Shown: one piece after another, positions 1 through 8,445 of the stretch
How positions within the stretch are numbered: position 1 is the stretch's first letter
How the letters are laid out: each line of letters begins with the position of its first letter
Assembly (NCBI RefSeq): GCF_000760595.1
Contig: NZ_BBNM01000002.1
Span: 124,001 to 188,000 of the forward strand
From: Acinetobacter soli
GTDB lineage: Bacteria > Pseudomonadota > Gammaproteobacteria > Pseudomonadales > Moraxellaceae
DNA: 64,000 nt
Reading direction: 5' to 3'
Program-made: the position numbers and the translations under genes
The notes under the pieces: model-generated
Seen by the model: only the letters and a program-made list of their open reading frames with translations
What the model was told of the DNA's origin: nothing
Databases searched by the model: none

Positions 1-461
1 ACTTTGGCATAGGCAATCTGCTCTTTACCACGGCCCAAAATACCAAATAACTGCTGATCGCCGACTTCCTTGCGCCCAAATTCAGAGACATCACCAGTAA
101 TCACATAACGCGCACCCTTGATGGCTTGTGTGCCGTTACTAAAGCCTGCTTCTTGTTTGAGTTCAGACAAATTATCGCGATTTAAAACCGAGAAATAGCC
201 CGATTGCTGCAAATGCGTTTCCAAAATGGTTTTGGCTTGTCCGCCTAAACGATCGACGTTGTCTGAAAAAATCCCGCGCATGTAGCTTGAGCGATTATCA
301 AATTTACCAATCGAAACTGGTGTTTTTACCCCTGCGTATCGTACTTGAGCTGTTGCAGCAGTAACCTGCGGGCTCTGAATTGTTTTAGATGTTTCTGTTG
401 TTGAACATGCGCTAATAAGAGCAGATGCTGCCAGCACACTGAGAATCAATACATTTTTCAT
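1..461 (-). CDS. CsgG/HfaB-family outer-membrane lipoprotein (partial, C-terminus missing)
   Basis: The reading frame begins with ATG at 459-461 on the minus strand and runs off the left edge, so only about 153 N-terminal residues are visible. It opens with a lipoprotein signal peptide and lipobox (LISAC), so the mature protein should be lipid-anchored at the Cys near residue 19. What follows fits the CsgG/HfaB family: a 'VSIGKFDNRSSY' strand, a helix 'AKTILETHLQQSGYF', then 'VLNRDNLSELKQE' and a 'GARYVITGDVSEF' strand. CsgG itself forms the curli secretion pore. Many CsgG-like proteins in Acinetobacter are found outside curli operons and have no assigned function, so family membership is well supported but the role is not. 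Confidence 0.8.
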   Translation of the reverse strand, partial: MKNVLILSVLAASALISACSTTETSKTIQSPQVTAATAQVRYAGVKTPVSIGKFDNRSSYMRGIFSDNVDRLGGQAKTILETHLQQSGYFSVLNRDNLSELKQEAGFSNGTQAIKGARYVITGDVSEFGRKEVGDQQLFGILGRGKEQIAYAK

Positions 462-630
462 TGTTTAATTAAAGATATGGTTTTAAAGAGAACACATAGT
501 ATAAAAAAATTTAACGCGGCTTAATATCTTTAGATTGGACTTATTTTAGTGCGTGATCGGTCGAATAAATACATGCGGGTATAGCGCCATCCATCGGGCA
601 CAGATGAATCTAGACCCACATGCAATAGAA

Positions 631-1011
631 TTAATCACACTTTGCCGTTTGAAAACCACGATGTGATTTAGCGCGTGCGCACTGGTAACTTAGTTGTTTA
701 TTTTGCAATTGCCATGCATTGTCGAGGCGCTTAAACATATATTCGGTACGCATCGCACGGACTGAATCGTCTAGCAAGCCGGTTTGAATCACGGTAATAC
801 GTGACACAGTCGGCGACTCGGCACGGTTAAATACCTGCTCTATCGAGGTATTTTGATAATCTTTGGCAATTTCAGGTTGCGCATGGAGCACCTGTTGCAT
901 TGGCGTTTGGCCTGCTTTGTCCTTAAACGGCATCAATTTACTGGTGGTAGCACAGCCGGTCATGAGTCCCACACATAAACCTGAAATCGCAGCTAATCGT
1001 AACATCGTCAT
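631..1011 (-). CDS. small putative lipoprotein of unknown function
   Basis: I do not recognise the family. From the ATG at 1011 the protein is 126 residues, with a hydrophobic signal segment and a lipobox-like LMTGC, so it is probably a lipoprotein. A longer frame reaches 1047, but that extension runs through the hairpin of the upstream gene's terminator, so a start at 1011 (or the ATG at 1005) is more credible. The mature part has an 'RTEYMFKRLDNAWQLQNKQLSYQC' stretch and a second Cys near the C-terminus. The pattern resembles periplasmic proteins with a small mixed alpha/beta fold, but I assign no function. Confidence 0.6.
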   Translation of the reverse strand: MTMLRLAAISGLCVGLMTGCATTSKLMPFKDKAGQTPMQQVLHAQPEIAKDYQNTSIEQVFNRAESPTVSRITVIQTGLLDDSVRAMRTEYMFKRLDNAWQLQNKQLSYQCARAKSHRGFQTAKCD

Positions 1012-1028
1012 CCAATACATCTTGAAAA

Positions 1029-1057
1029 TAAAAAAGCGTAGCATCAAGATGCTACGC
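1029..1057 (-). terminator. Rho-independent terminator after the FAD oxidoreductase gene
   Basis: A perfect 10-bp stem (GCGTAGCATC / GATGCTACGC, 2-nt loop) at 1036-1057 is followed on the minus strand by a run of T residues. It lies 50 bases after the stop of the dehydrogenase gene and just before the small lipoprotein gene. Confidence 0.85.
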
Positions 1058-1107
1058 CCTAAAGGATTACAATGTGGTAACTATGTAGTCACACAGCGTG
1101 ATTCTGC

Positions 1108-2517
1108 TTATAAATCAAAGAGTTTACCCGGATTCATAATACCTTTTGGATCAAATACTTTTTTCAGTGCTTTCATGTATTCGATTTCTTCGGCAGAACG
1201 TGAGTACTCCAGATACGGCTTTTTGGTCATGCCCACACCATGCTCGGCAGAAATCGAGCCATCGTATTTTTTAACCGTATCAAATACGTACTTATTGACC
1301 ACCTGACATTTTGCAAAAAATTCGTCTTTGCTTAAGTTTTCAGGTTTTAAAATATTCAAGTGCAGGTTGCCGTCACCGATGTGACCAAACCAGCAGATCT
1401 CAAAGTCCGGATAGTTTTCTTGTACAATGGCATCAATTTCACGAATAAACGCCGGTACATGAGTAATCAACACCGAGATATCGTTTTTATACGGAATAAA
1501 CGGTGCAATCGATTCTGAAATATCCTCACGCAAACGCCATAGATTGGCTGCCTGATCCAGTGTCTGGCTCATTACACCATCGTATACCCAGCCTTGTTCC
1601 ATGCAGTGTTCAAAAATTTCCATCGCCTTGTCCATGATAGGCTCATACGGCGCTTCAAATTCAAGCAACACATAAAATGGGCATTGGGTTTCAAACGGAC
1701 GCTGGACATGTCCGTGATCGAGCACTTTTTGCATGGCCAATTCGCCAAAGAACTCAAATGCAGTCAGGTCAATTGCTTTTTGAAATGCATGTAAAACTGG
1801 CATGACCGCATCAAAATCTGGTACGCCCAGTACCATCACCTGTAAGTTGTGCGGTTGACGCTCGAGTTTGATTTCCGCTTCTGTGATCAGGCCTAAGGTG
1901 CCTTCACCACCAATAAACAAATGCTGTAAGGCATAGCCCGTCGCATTTTTGATCATGCCTTTATTCAGACGTAAAACATCGCCCTTACCGGTGACCACGG
2001 TTAAACCGAGCACCCAGTTACGGGTCATGCCGTATTTAATTACTTTAATACCGCCGGCATTGGTGCCAATATTACCGCCAATCTGACTTGAACCCGCAGA
2101 GGCAAAATCGACCGGATAATACATGCCTTGTTCTTCGGCATAGTTTTGCAACTGTTCGGTCACCACACCTGCCTGCACACGCACCATACGGTCTGCAGGA
2201 TAAAACTCAAGGATCTGGTTCATTTTGTCCATACTGATGACAATTTCACCGTTGGCTGCCACAGCACCTGCTGAAAGTCCGGTACGTCCGCCAGATGGCG
2301 TAATCGCAACATTAAAGCGGTTGGCAAGCTGAACCACAGCTTGAACTTCTTCCGTAGTCGACGGAAATACGATGATGGATGGATTCGGATCAAAATGCTT
2401 TGTATAGTCCCGCCCCCAATTTTCAAGGCTATCGGCATCTGTTTTAATGCGGTTTTCACCGACAATTGCCGTTAATTGGGTGAGTAACTCAGGTGTTAAA
2501 GCGACTGGAGCGTTCAT
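1108..2517 (-). CDS. FAD-linked D-2-hydroxyacid dehydrogenase (D-2-hydroxyglutarate dehydrogenase / GlcD family)
   Basis: This 469-residue flavoenzyme has an N-terminal PCMH-type FAD-binding domain ('TPSGGRTGLSAGAV', 'GGNIGTNAGGIKVIKYG', 'IGGEGTLGLITEAEI') and a C-terminal FAD-linked oxidase domain ending 'ISAEHGVGMTKK...FDPKGIMNPGKLF', with the metal-site histidines in 'CWFGHIGDGNLHLN'. Such enzymes oxidise D-2-hydroxyglutarate, D-lactate or glycolate and pass electrons to ETF or quinone. The start at 2517 was chosen because the upstream 35 residues of the open frame look non-coding and homologues begin at this point. The gene is divergent from serA. SerA can make D-2-hydroxyglutarate, so D-2-hydroxyglutarate is the likeliest substrate, by inference. 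Confidence 0.85.
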   Translation of the reverse strand: MNAPVALTPELLTQLTAIVGENRIKTDADSLENWGRDYTKHFDPNPSIIVFPSTTEEVQAVVQLANRFNVAITPSGGRTGLSAGAVAANGEIVISMDKMNQILEFYPADRMVRVQAGVVTEQLQNYAEEQGMYYPVDFASAGSSQIGGNIGTNAGGIKVIKYGMTRNWVLGLTVVTGKGDVLRLNKGMIKNATGYALQHLFIGGEGTLGLITEAEIKLERQPHNLQVMVLGVPDFDAVMPVLHAFQKAIDLTAFEFFGELAMQKVLDHGHVQRPFETQCPFYVLLEFEAPYEPIMDKAMEIFEHCMEQGWVYDGVMSQTLDQAANLWRLREDISESIAPFIPYKNDISVLITHVPAFIREIDAIVQENYPDFEICWFGHIGDGNLHLNILKPENLSKDEFFAKCQVVNKYVFDTVKKYDGSISAEHGVGMTKKPYLEYSRSAEEIEYMKALKKVFDPKGIMNPGKLFDL

Positions 2518-2875
2518 CGTTTGCAGACCTAGCAAGAAGTAACAGGTGGGAAGAGACCATCGCATCACGGCACAAGCGCAATACGGGCAAGGCCTCTTAA
2601 GCATCTCAAGTCTGAGAGCCAAGCAGTCTATTTATTTTACATGTAAGCGCCGAGCGGATAAAGCGTATACGCACGCATAATGCATATTCGCTTTTAAAAC
2701 TTGTAAGAAAACACGAATAAATCTATAAAACGCACCGCTTCGGGGCATGATGGCGCGGCATTTCCCCTGCAAATACACGCTTTCCGATGACAAGTCGGTA
2801 TATAAGAAATGAACAACTTGCATGACTCTGTGATATGATACCGCGACTAAATTTGGCCTTTGTAGCGGAGCCGTA
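2518..2875. promoter_or_regulatory. divergent intergenic region between the D-2-hydroxyacid dehydrogenase gene and serA
   Basis: This stretch of 358 bases has no credible gene; a minus-strand frame at 2632-2907 overlaps the serA start and has no family features. It must hold both divergent promoters and the serA ribosome binding site (GGAG just before 2876). I found no well-spaced -35/-10 pair and no operator that I can name. Confidence 0.5.
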
Positions 2876-4108
2876 ATGAGCCAACATCTATCACTACCTA
2901 AAGACAAAATTCGTTTCTTGTTGTTAGAAGGCGTTCATCAAAACGCCGTCGACACGCTTCATGCAGCGGGTTATACCAATATCGATTATCGTAAAACAGC
3001 ACTGGATGGCGATGCGTTAAAAGACGCCATTAAAGATGCTCACTTTATTGGTATTCGTTCCCGTACTCAATTAACCGAAGATGTCTTTGCAGCTGCGAAC
3101 AAGCTCATCGCAGTGGGTTGTTTCTGTATCGGAACCAATCAGGTAGATTTAAAAGCAGCAATGGCACGTGGTATTCCTGTATTTAACGCGCCTTATTCCA
3201 ATACCCGTTCAGTGGCTGAACTGGTGCTTGCGGAATTAATCCTTCTTTTGCGTCGTGTCCCTGAAAAGTCGGCAGTCTGTCACCGCGGTGGTTGGGACAA
3301 ATCTGCAGTGGGTTCGTATGAAACACGCGGCAAAACATTAGGTATTGTTGGTTATGGCTCCATCGGTTCTCAGCTTTCAGTATTGGCTGAAAGTCTGGGT
3401 ATGCACGTGATTTATTACGATGCAGTAACCAAACTTCCAATGGGGAACGCGCGTCAAGTCGGTTCACTCGACGAACTTCTGGCCACTGCGGATGTAGTGA
3501 CCTTACATGTTCCTGATGTACCGTCTACACGTAACTTCTTCAAGAAAGAACAGTTTGCCAAAATGAAAGAAGGCGCAATCTTCTTAAATGCGGCACGTGG
3601 TACGTGTGTGATCATCGAAGATTTAGCCGATGCGCTAAAATCTGGTCACCTTGCGGGTGCAGCTGTTGACGTATTCCCGAAAGAGCCAAAAGCAAACGGT
3701 GAAGAATTCGTATCTGCCCTGCGTGGTCTAGACAACGTCATCTTGACACCGCACGTGGGTGGTTCAACCATGGAAGCGCAAGCGAACATCGGACTTGAAG
3801 TATCTGAAAAGTTTGTTGCGTATTCAGACAAAGGTATGACGCTTTCTGCGGTGAACTTCCCGGAAATCGCATTGCCACTGACTGAAGGCAAACATCGTTT
3901 ATTACATATCCATAAAAACGTGCCGGGTGTGTTGTCTAAAATCAATAACCTGTTTGCAGAGCAAAATGTCAATATTTCAGGCCAAAGCCTGATGACCAAG
4001 GGTGACATTGGCTATCTCATTATGGATGTCGATGCATCGGCGTCTCAAGAAGCCCTAGACATGCTCAATCAGGTTGAAGGCACAATTCGCGTTCGCGTCT
4101 TGTTCTAA
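2876..4108 (+). CDS. serA: D-3-phosphoglycerate dehydrogenase
   Basis: This enzyme catalyses the first step of L-serine synthesis, oxidising 3-phosphoglycerate to 3-phosphohydroxypyruvate with NAD+. The 410-residue protein matches the E. coli-type length. The NAD-binding Rossmann motif 'GIVGYGSIGSQLSVLAESLGM' sits around residues 155-175. The catalytic Arg lies near 'NAARGTCVI', and the His is in 'LTPHVGGSTMEAQ'. A C-terminal ACT domain ('HKNVPGVLSKINNLFAEQNV') points to feedback inhibition by serine. The ATG at 2876 has a GGAG ribosome binding site. The gene is single, ends in a strong terminator, and is divergent from a D-2-hydroxyacid dehydrogenase that may remove its side product. Confidence 0.97.
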   Translation: MSQHLSLPKDKIRFLLLEGVHQNAVDTLHAAGYTNIDYRKTALDGDALKDAIKDAHFIGIRSRTQLTEDVFAAANKLIAVGCFCIGTNQVDLKAAMARGIPVFNAPYSNTRSVAELVLAELILLLRRVPEKSAVCHRGGWDKSAVGSYETRGKTLGIVGYGSIGSQLSVLAESLGMHVIYYDAVTKLPMGNARQVGSLDELLATADVVTLHVPDVPSTRNFFKKEQFAKMKEGAIFLNAARGTCVIIEDLADALKSGHLAGAAVDVFPKEPKANGEEFVSALRGLDNVILTPHVGGSTMEAQANIGLEVSEKFVAYSDKGMTLSAVNFPEIALPLTEGKHRLLHIHKNVPGVLSKINNLFAEQNVNISGQSLMTKGDIGYLIMDVDASASQEALDMLNQVEGTIRVRVLF

Positions 4109-4122
4109 GCCTGTATGTTTTG

Positions 4123-4152
4123 AAAAGCCACAGCACAGCCTGTGGCTTTTTT
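4123..4152 (+). terminator. Rho-independent terminator of serA
   Basis: An inverted repeat AAAGCCACAG / CTGTGGCTTT, with a short loop and a T run, begins 14 bases after the serA stop codon. Confidence 0.9.
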
Positions 4153-4198
4153 ACGTGTAGATCGATTATGATCAGCAAAAATATACCAAACATTAAAA

Positions 4199-5074
4199 AT
4201 GTCTTTATCTGATTCCAAATCTCATCTACACGCACTCTTGATCCTCTTGATTGCGATGATTAGTGTGCAAAGTAGTGGCTCGTTGGCCAAAATGCTGTTT
4301 GCACAGTATCCAGCACTGACCGTTTCTGCAATGCGTTTATGCTTCGGGGCGCTTATTTTATCGGTTATTTTTAAAGCATGGACCATCAACTGGGGGCAAA
4401 TTCGCTGGCGGGCAATTATCAGTTATGGCATAGCACTGGCCGGAATGAATGCGCTGTTTTATTTGTCACTCCAGCGCCTACCACTAGGTATTGCGGTGGC
4501 TTTTGAGTTTATTGGACCATTAAGCGTGGCTCTGTTTTACGCACGGCAAAGATACGATCTGCTCTGGGTGGGGTGTGCCATTTTGGGCCTGATTTTGCTG
4601 TTTCCTTTTGGTCAAGCACAGCATGGCTTAGACAGCTTGGGCATTGTACTGGCACTCGCGGCTGGCGCCTGTTGGGCGTTATATATTATTGCGGGCCAAA
4701 AACCTTCAGGTGTTTCGGGAAATCATACTGTATTTTTGGGAATGACGGTTGGCGCACTGATTTTATTGCCCTTTGCCTTGCTCAGCGGAAATATTGGTCA
4801 GGTGTTTGAGTTTCCAAATCTTTTTCTATTTATTATTCTGGCCATCTTGGCCAGCGCTTTACCCTTTTCACTGGAAATGCTGGCCTTGAAGCGCTTAACG
4901 CCATTAAGCTTTGGAACTTTAATGAGCCTCGAACCTGCAGTTGCCGCATTTTCGGGATTTATTTTTCTGGGTGAAATACTGCTTTGGAATCAGTGGTTGG
5001 CCTTGGCGACCATTATCACGGCGTCGGTAGGTTGCACCCTCACCACTCAACGTGCCCGAAAAATGCAGGATTAA
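4199..5074 (+). CDS. EamA-family (DMT superfamily) transporter, RhtA-like, copy 1
   Basis: The 291-residue inner-membrane protein has about ten hydrophobic segments arranged as two EamA repeats ('MISVQSSGSLAKMLFAQYPALTVSAMRLCFGALIL' begins the first repeat). The motifs 'PLGIAVAFEFIGPLSVAL' and 'LEPAVAAFSGFIFLGE' are typical of RhtA-type exporters of threonine and homoserine. The substrate cannot be read from the sequence. No strong ribosome binding site precedes the ATG. It lies 22 bases upstream of a close paralogue, and the pair look like a tandem duplication in one transcript. Confidence 0.85.
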   Translation: MSLSDSKSHLHALLILLIAMISVQSSGSLAKMLFAQYPALTVSAMRLCFGALILSVIFKAWTINWGQIRWRAIISYGIALAGMNALFYLSLQRLPLGIAVAFEFIGPLSVALFYARQRYDLLWVGCAILGLILLFPFGQAQHGLDSLGIVLALAAGACWALYIIAGQKPSGVSGNHTVFLGMTVGALILLPFALLSGNIGQVFEFPNLFLFIILAILASALPFSLEMLALKRLTPLSFGTLMSLEPAVAAFSGFIFLGEILLWNQWLALATIITASVGCTLTTQRARKMQD

Positions 5075-5096
5075 ATCATTTAAACTGGATCTCTTT

Positions 5097-5963
5097 ATGC
5101 CCAATTCAACGCTGATCGCCGTGATTGCAATGCTGCTATCCATGACGTGTTATCAAATCAGTGCCTCATTTGCCAAACAGCTGATTGCCGTACTTGATCC
5201 TTTGAGTGTGACCATTTTGCGTTTATGTTTCGCATCGATTCTGGTGTTTATCATGTTTCGCTCATGGAAAATCTTGCGTAAGCTGCCAGTACTCGCTTGG
5301 CGCGATTTACTGTGTTATAGCGCAGCACTGGCCTTAATGAACGTCCTGTTTTATATGTCGCTGGGCAAATTGCCGCAGGGTATTGCGGTGGGGCTTGAGT
5401 TTATTGGGCCACTGGGTTTGGCCTTGCTGTCGATCCAGCAGCGTAGTGATTCGATCTGGGTTTTGTTTGCAATTTTAGGGATTGCCCTGATGGTACCTTG
5501 GCAAGATGCAGCACAGGCCAATTTTTCATTGTTAGGTGCAGTTTTTGCTTTGAGTGCGGGGCTGTGCTGGGCATTTTATATTTATTTTGGTCATAAAGTG
5601 GTTCGGCAAAATATTGGTATGCACGCCTTAACCATTGCCATTACCCTCTCTGCTGTAGTGCTACTTCCCGTGGGGCTCATACATCAGCCACAACATCTGC
5701 TTCAGCCAGCATTTTGGCCTAAAGCACTGTTAATTGCAGTACTGGCAACTGTTATTCCCTATGCTTTAGATCTGTTTGCACTTCAGCGCTTAACCAAGCT
5801 CAGCTATGGCACTTTATCGAGCCTGTCACCGGCATTGGCAGCACTGGCTGGACTGATCTTGTTACATGAGCAAATTACCGCATTGCAGTGGCTGGCATTG
5901 GGCTGTGTCATTCTGGCCTCGATTGGCGTAACCTTTAAAAAGAAAGTCGATCTTGCTACCTAA
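5097..5963 (+). CDS. EamA-family (DMT superfamily) transporter, RhtA-like, copy 2
   Basis: The 288-residue membrane protein is clearly paralogous to the gene just upstream: 'SASFAKQLIAVLDPLSVTILRLCFASIL', 'PQGIAVGLEFIGPLGLALL' and 'LSPALAALAGLILLHE' align with the first copy throughout. The open frame extends back to 5052 and overlaps the neighbour. The ATG at 5097 is preferred because it starts 'MPNSTLIAV' directly before the first membrane helix and follows a GGAT-type binding site. It is probably an amino acid or metabolite exporter of the inner membrane, with unknown substrate. Confidence 0.85.
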   Translation: MPNSTLIAVIAMLLSMTCYQISASFAKQLIAVLDPLSVTILRLCFASILVFIMFRSWKILRKLPVLAWRDLLCYSAALALMNVLFYMSLGKLPQGIAVGLEFIGPLGLALLSIQQRSDSIWVLFAILGIALMVPWQDAAQANFSLLGAVFALSAGLCWAFYIYFGHKVVRQNIGMHALTIAITLSAVVLLPVGLIHQPQHLLQPAFWPKALLIAVLATVIPYALDLFALQRLTKLSYGTLSSLSPALAALAGLILLHEQITALQWLALGCVILASIGVTFKKKVDLAT

Positions 5964-6002
5964 ATAGTGCAAGATCGCACAGTCACAGATCAAGTAGACA
6001 GG

Positions 6003-6452
6003 TTACACAGACGCTGTTTTTTTGTACTTGGCATACTCGTTCAAATATTGCTTGCCCAGTTTCTCTTTTTCAGCATCGTCGAGAATTTTACCGGCCTGCT
6101 GAAAAAACTTGTGTTCTTCTTCTTTTAAATGATGATGTACTTTGTCGGCCAGTTTTTTCGCCGTTGCAATCCAGCTTGGACTGCTCATATCGGTTTGTTC
6201 TAACTCCTCGACCATTTCATCCATTTCGTGGTGCTCGGCCAGAGCATGGCGTGTAATATCCAGACCGGTATCGTTAAACATTAGTGGAATATACAAATAG
6301 CGGTCTTCTGCCACCGAGTGTGCATACAGTTCATTTTTCAGTGCATCAAACAGTTGTTGGCGCTCATCGCTATCCCCACTGGTTTGAACCAGTTGTTCAG
6401 ACAAGTGACGCTGTTGGTCGTGGCTCTCACGTAAGGCTTCAAAAATATTCAT
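6003..6452 (-). CDS. hemerythrin HHE-domain protein
   Basis: The 149-residue soluble protein carries the histidine/glutamate pattern of a hemerythrin-like four-helix bundle that binds a diiron centre: 'ALRESHDQQRH' near residue 10, 'YAHSVAEDRYLY' near 45, 'HALAEHHEMDEMVEE' near 75 and 'VHHHLKEEEHKFF' near 110. Related proteins bind O2 or NO, or repair iron-sulfur centres, but the exact role here is open. It is monocistronic, with its own short 5' region. Confidence 0.85.
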   Translation of the reverse strand: MNIFEALRESHDQQRHLSEQLVQTSGDSDERQQLFDALKNELYAHSVAEDRYLYIPLMFNDTGLDITRHALAEHHEMDEMVEELEQTDMSSPSWIATAKKLADKVHHHLKEEEHKFFQQAGKILDDAEKEKLGKQYLNEYAKYKKTASV

Positions 6453-6495
6453 GTCATATTTCCTATTCTGGCTATTTATAATTTTGGCTAAACAA

Positions 6496-6532
6496 GAAAA
6501 AAAAGAGCAACCTGCGCATCAAGTTGCTCTTA
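6496..6532 (-). terminator. Rho-independent terminator after the TauE/SafE gene
   Basis: On the minus strand AGAGCAAC pairs with GTTGCTCT around a 12-nt loop, followed by eight T residues. It lies about 75 bases after the transporter's stop codon and before the hemerythrin gene. Confidence 0.85.
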
Positions 6533-6607
6533 GAGTGTATGTCGAATTTTGAAATTAAATTGAATACTTCGTGTCAGTGCTGTGTATCAAAAACGTTGTA
6601 GCCGAAT

Positions 6608-7378
6608 TTATCCTGTCACAAACATTTGATAACCAATACGGCAAATCAAGACAGATACCAGAATTAAAAAGATAATCCGGACAAAGCCACTGCCATATTT
6701 CAAGGCCACACGAACACCGACCACCGAACCAATCACGTTGGCAACGGCCATCATCAGACCAATCTGGAAAATGACATGACCTGTGGGTGCCAAAAAGCTC
6801 AGTGCTGCCAGATTGGTCATAAAATTACCAATTTTAGACAAGGCAGAGGCATGTAAAAAATCAACATTTAGAAAACGAATAAAAAAGAAGATGAAGAAAC
6901 TGCCCGTTCCTGGGCCAAAAATACCGTCATAAAAGCCGATCAGTAAACTGCCAATTGCTGCAAGCACCAGGAGTTTAGGGGTAATCGAGATTTCAGAATG
7001 TACCTGCCCAAAATTTTTCTTGAGTAAGGTATACACTGCAATCACGATCAGCATTACAAACACAAATGGTCGTAGAAACGATTGTGGAATCAAGGACAAA
7101 CAAGCAGCGCCCAGAAACGAACTGATCAATGCACATACGGCAATCACTGCCAGTAATTTCCATTGAAGTTTGACCTTGCGAACAAAGGTATAGGCTGCTG
7201 ATGCTGTACCAAAAATCGATGATAATTTATTGGTACCAATCACCGTTGCGGGCGGCATTTGCGGAAATGTGCTCATGATGGCGGGAATCTGAATCAACCC
7301 ACCTCCCCCAACAGCCGCATCGATTGCACCTGCACAAAACGCAAAAAAGATTAAGCTGAGTAGAACTTCAATTTCCAT
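6608..7378 (-). CDS. TSUP (TauE/SafE) family membrane transporter
   Basis: The 256-residue inner-membrane protein has about eight hydrophobic helices and the two TSUP signatures: 'AGAIDAAVGGGGLIQIPAI' near the N-terminus and 'GFYDGIFGPGTGSFFIFFFI' in the middle. Family members export sulfite, sulfoacetate or other organic sulfur compounds, and YfcA-like members have unknown substrates. It follows truB by 13 bases and is probably cotranscribed with it, ending at a clear terminator. Confidence 0.88.
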   Translation of the reverse strand: MEIEVLLSLIFFAFCAGAIDAAVGGGGLIQIPAIMSTFPQMPPATVIGTNKLSSIFGTASAAYTFVRKVKLQWKLLAVIAVCALISSFLGAACLSLIPQSFLRPFVFVMLIVIAVYTLLKKNFGQVHSEISITPKLLVLAAIGSLLIGFYDGIFGPGTGSFFIFFFIRFLNVDFLHASALSKIGNFMTNLAALSFLAPTGHVIFQIGLMMAVANVIGSVVGVRVALKYGSGFVRIIFLILVSVLICRIGYQMFVTG

Positions 7379-7391
7379 CTGAGGTTATGCC

Positions 7392-8297
7392 TTATAAATT
7401 TAAAATACGTTTCGGCACCAATCTTTTTTTATCTGTAATTTCAGCGAGTCCTAGACATCGTTCGCCATCAAACACCAATACTTCTGACGCTGCATCATGA
7501 TCGATATTGCTTTCTTGCCCGTTGCAGAAAAATTTCAGGCGACCGTCCGGAATTTGAACCTTTGGTAAATATTCAACTGGTGCATAGGGCGGCAATAATA
7601 GCACATCACGCTCAGATTCATTGAGCTGTTCTAAATATTCAAGCGTGTATTCTGGAATTAAATCAAAATGGCCAGTCTGAGTCCGGTGTAATGCTTTTAA
7701 ATGCCCACCACAACCGAGTGCTTCGCCAATGTCTTCACCCAATACACGAATATAAGTACCTTTGGAACAAGTCACATCCAGCGTGAGACTATCGGCATTA
7801 AAATCGATCAAGCTTAAATCATAAATCGTGATCAGTCGTGCTTCACGTTCAATTTCGACCCCTTTACGCGCTAGCTCATACAAGGGACGACCGTCACGCT
7901 TGAGCGCCGAATACATTGGGGGAATCTGCTGAATCTCACCGCGAAACTGCGCCAATACCGTTTCGATGAGGTCACGTGTCAATACAGGTACAGGGCGAGT
8001 CTGGACAATGTCACCCTCAACATCACCTGTCGTGGTGGTTTGACCCAACTTGACCACGGTTTGATAGCGCTTGGTTGAATCGAGTAAATAATGCGAAAAC
8101 TTGGTCGCTTCACCTAAACAAATCGGTAAGAGTCCGGTAGCAAGCGGATCAAGCGCGCCCGTATGCCCGGCTTTTTGTGCACGAAATAGCCAGCGAACTT
8201 TCTGCAAGACACCATTTGAACTTAGACCTAGCGGTTTGTTCAGTAAAAATACTCCACTAATGGGACGTTTGGATGGCTTACGAGAATCTGCGGTCAT
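7392..8297 (-). CDS. truB: tRNA pseudouridine(55) synthase TruB
   Basis: The enzyme converts U55 in the T-loop of tRNAs to pseudouridine. The 301-residue protein has the TruB N-terminus ('[20 protein letters not shown]'), the catalytic aspartate motif '[16 protein letters not shown]', '[21 protein letters not shown]', and a C-terminal PUA-like region. The open frame starts at 8339, but the ATG at 8297 gives the usual length and removes an unlikely leader. Unlike in many bacteria, it is not next to rbfA/infB here; it is followed by a TSUP transporter. Confidence 0.96.
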   Translation of the reverse strand: MTADSRKPSKRPISGVFLLNKPLGLSSNGVLQKVRWLFRAQKAGHTGALDPLATGLLPICLGEATKFSHYLLDSTKRYQTVVKLGQTTTTGDVEGDIVQTRPVPVLTRDLIETVLAQFRGEIQQIPPMYSALKRDGRPLYELARKGVEIEREARLITIYDLSLIDFNADSLTLDVTCSKGTYIRVLGEDIGEALGCGGHLKALHRTQTGHFDLIPEYTLEYLEQLNESERDVLLLPPYAPVEYLPKVQIPDGRLKFFCNGQESNIDHDAASEVLVFDGERCLGLAEITDKKRLVPKRILNL

Positions 8298-8445
8298 AAT
8301 CGTACTGTGTGTCAATAAAATCAGCCGCCATGGTATCAAATCCGTTCATCCGTTTTTTAATTATTTCGCCAGAGATATGCTATTTTTTTAGTGAGATTGA
8401 TTGACATCATCATCGAATAAAAATAAGTGCGGTTTGGAATGTTGT

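Noticed and set aside
863..1306. 147-residue plus-strand open frame
   Set aside because: It lies antisense to two supported genes and crosses a terminator hairpin.
2632..2907. 91-residue minus-strand open frame between the dehydrogenase gene and serA
   Set aside because: It overlaps the serA start, has no recognisable domain and a biased composition; it is most likely a chance frame in the divergent promoter region.
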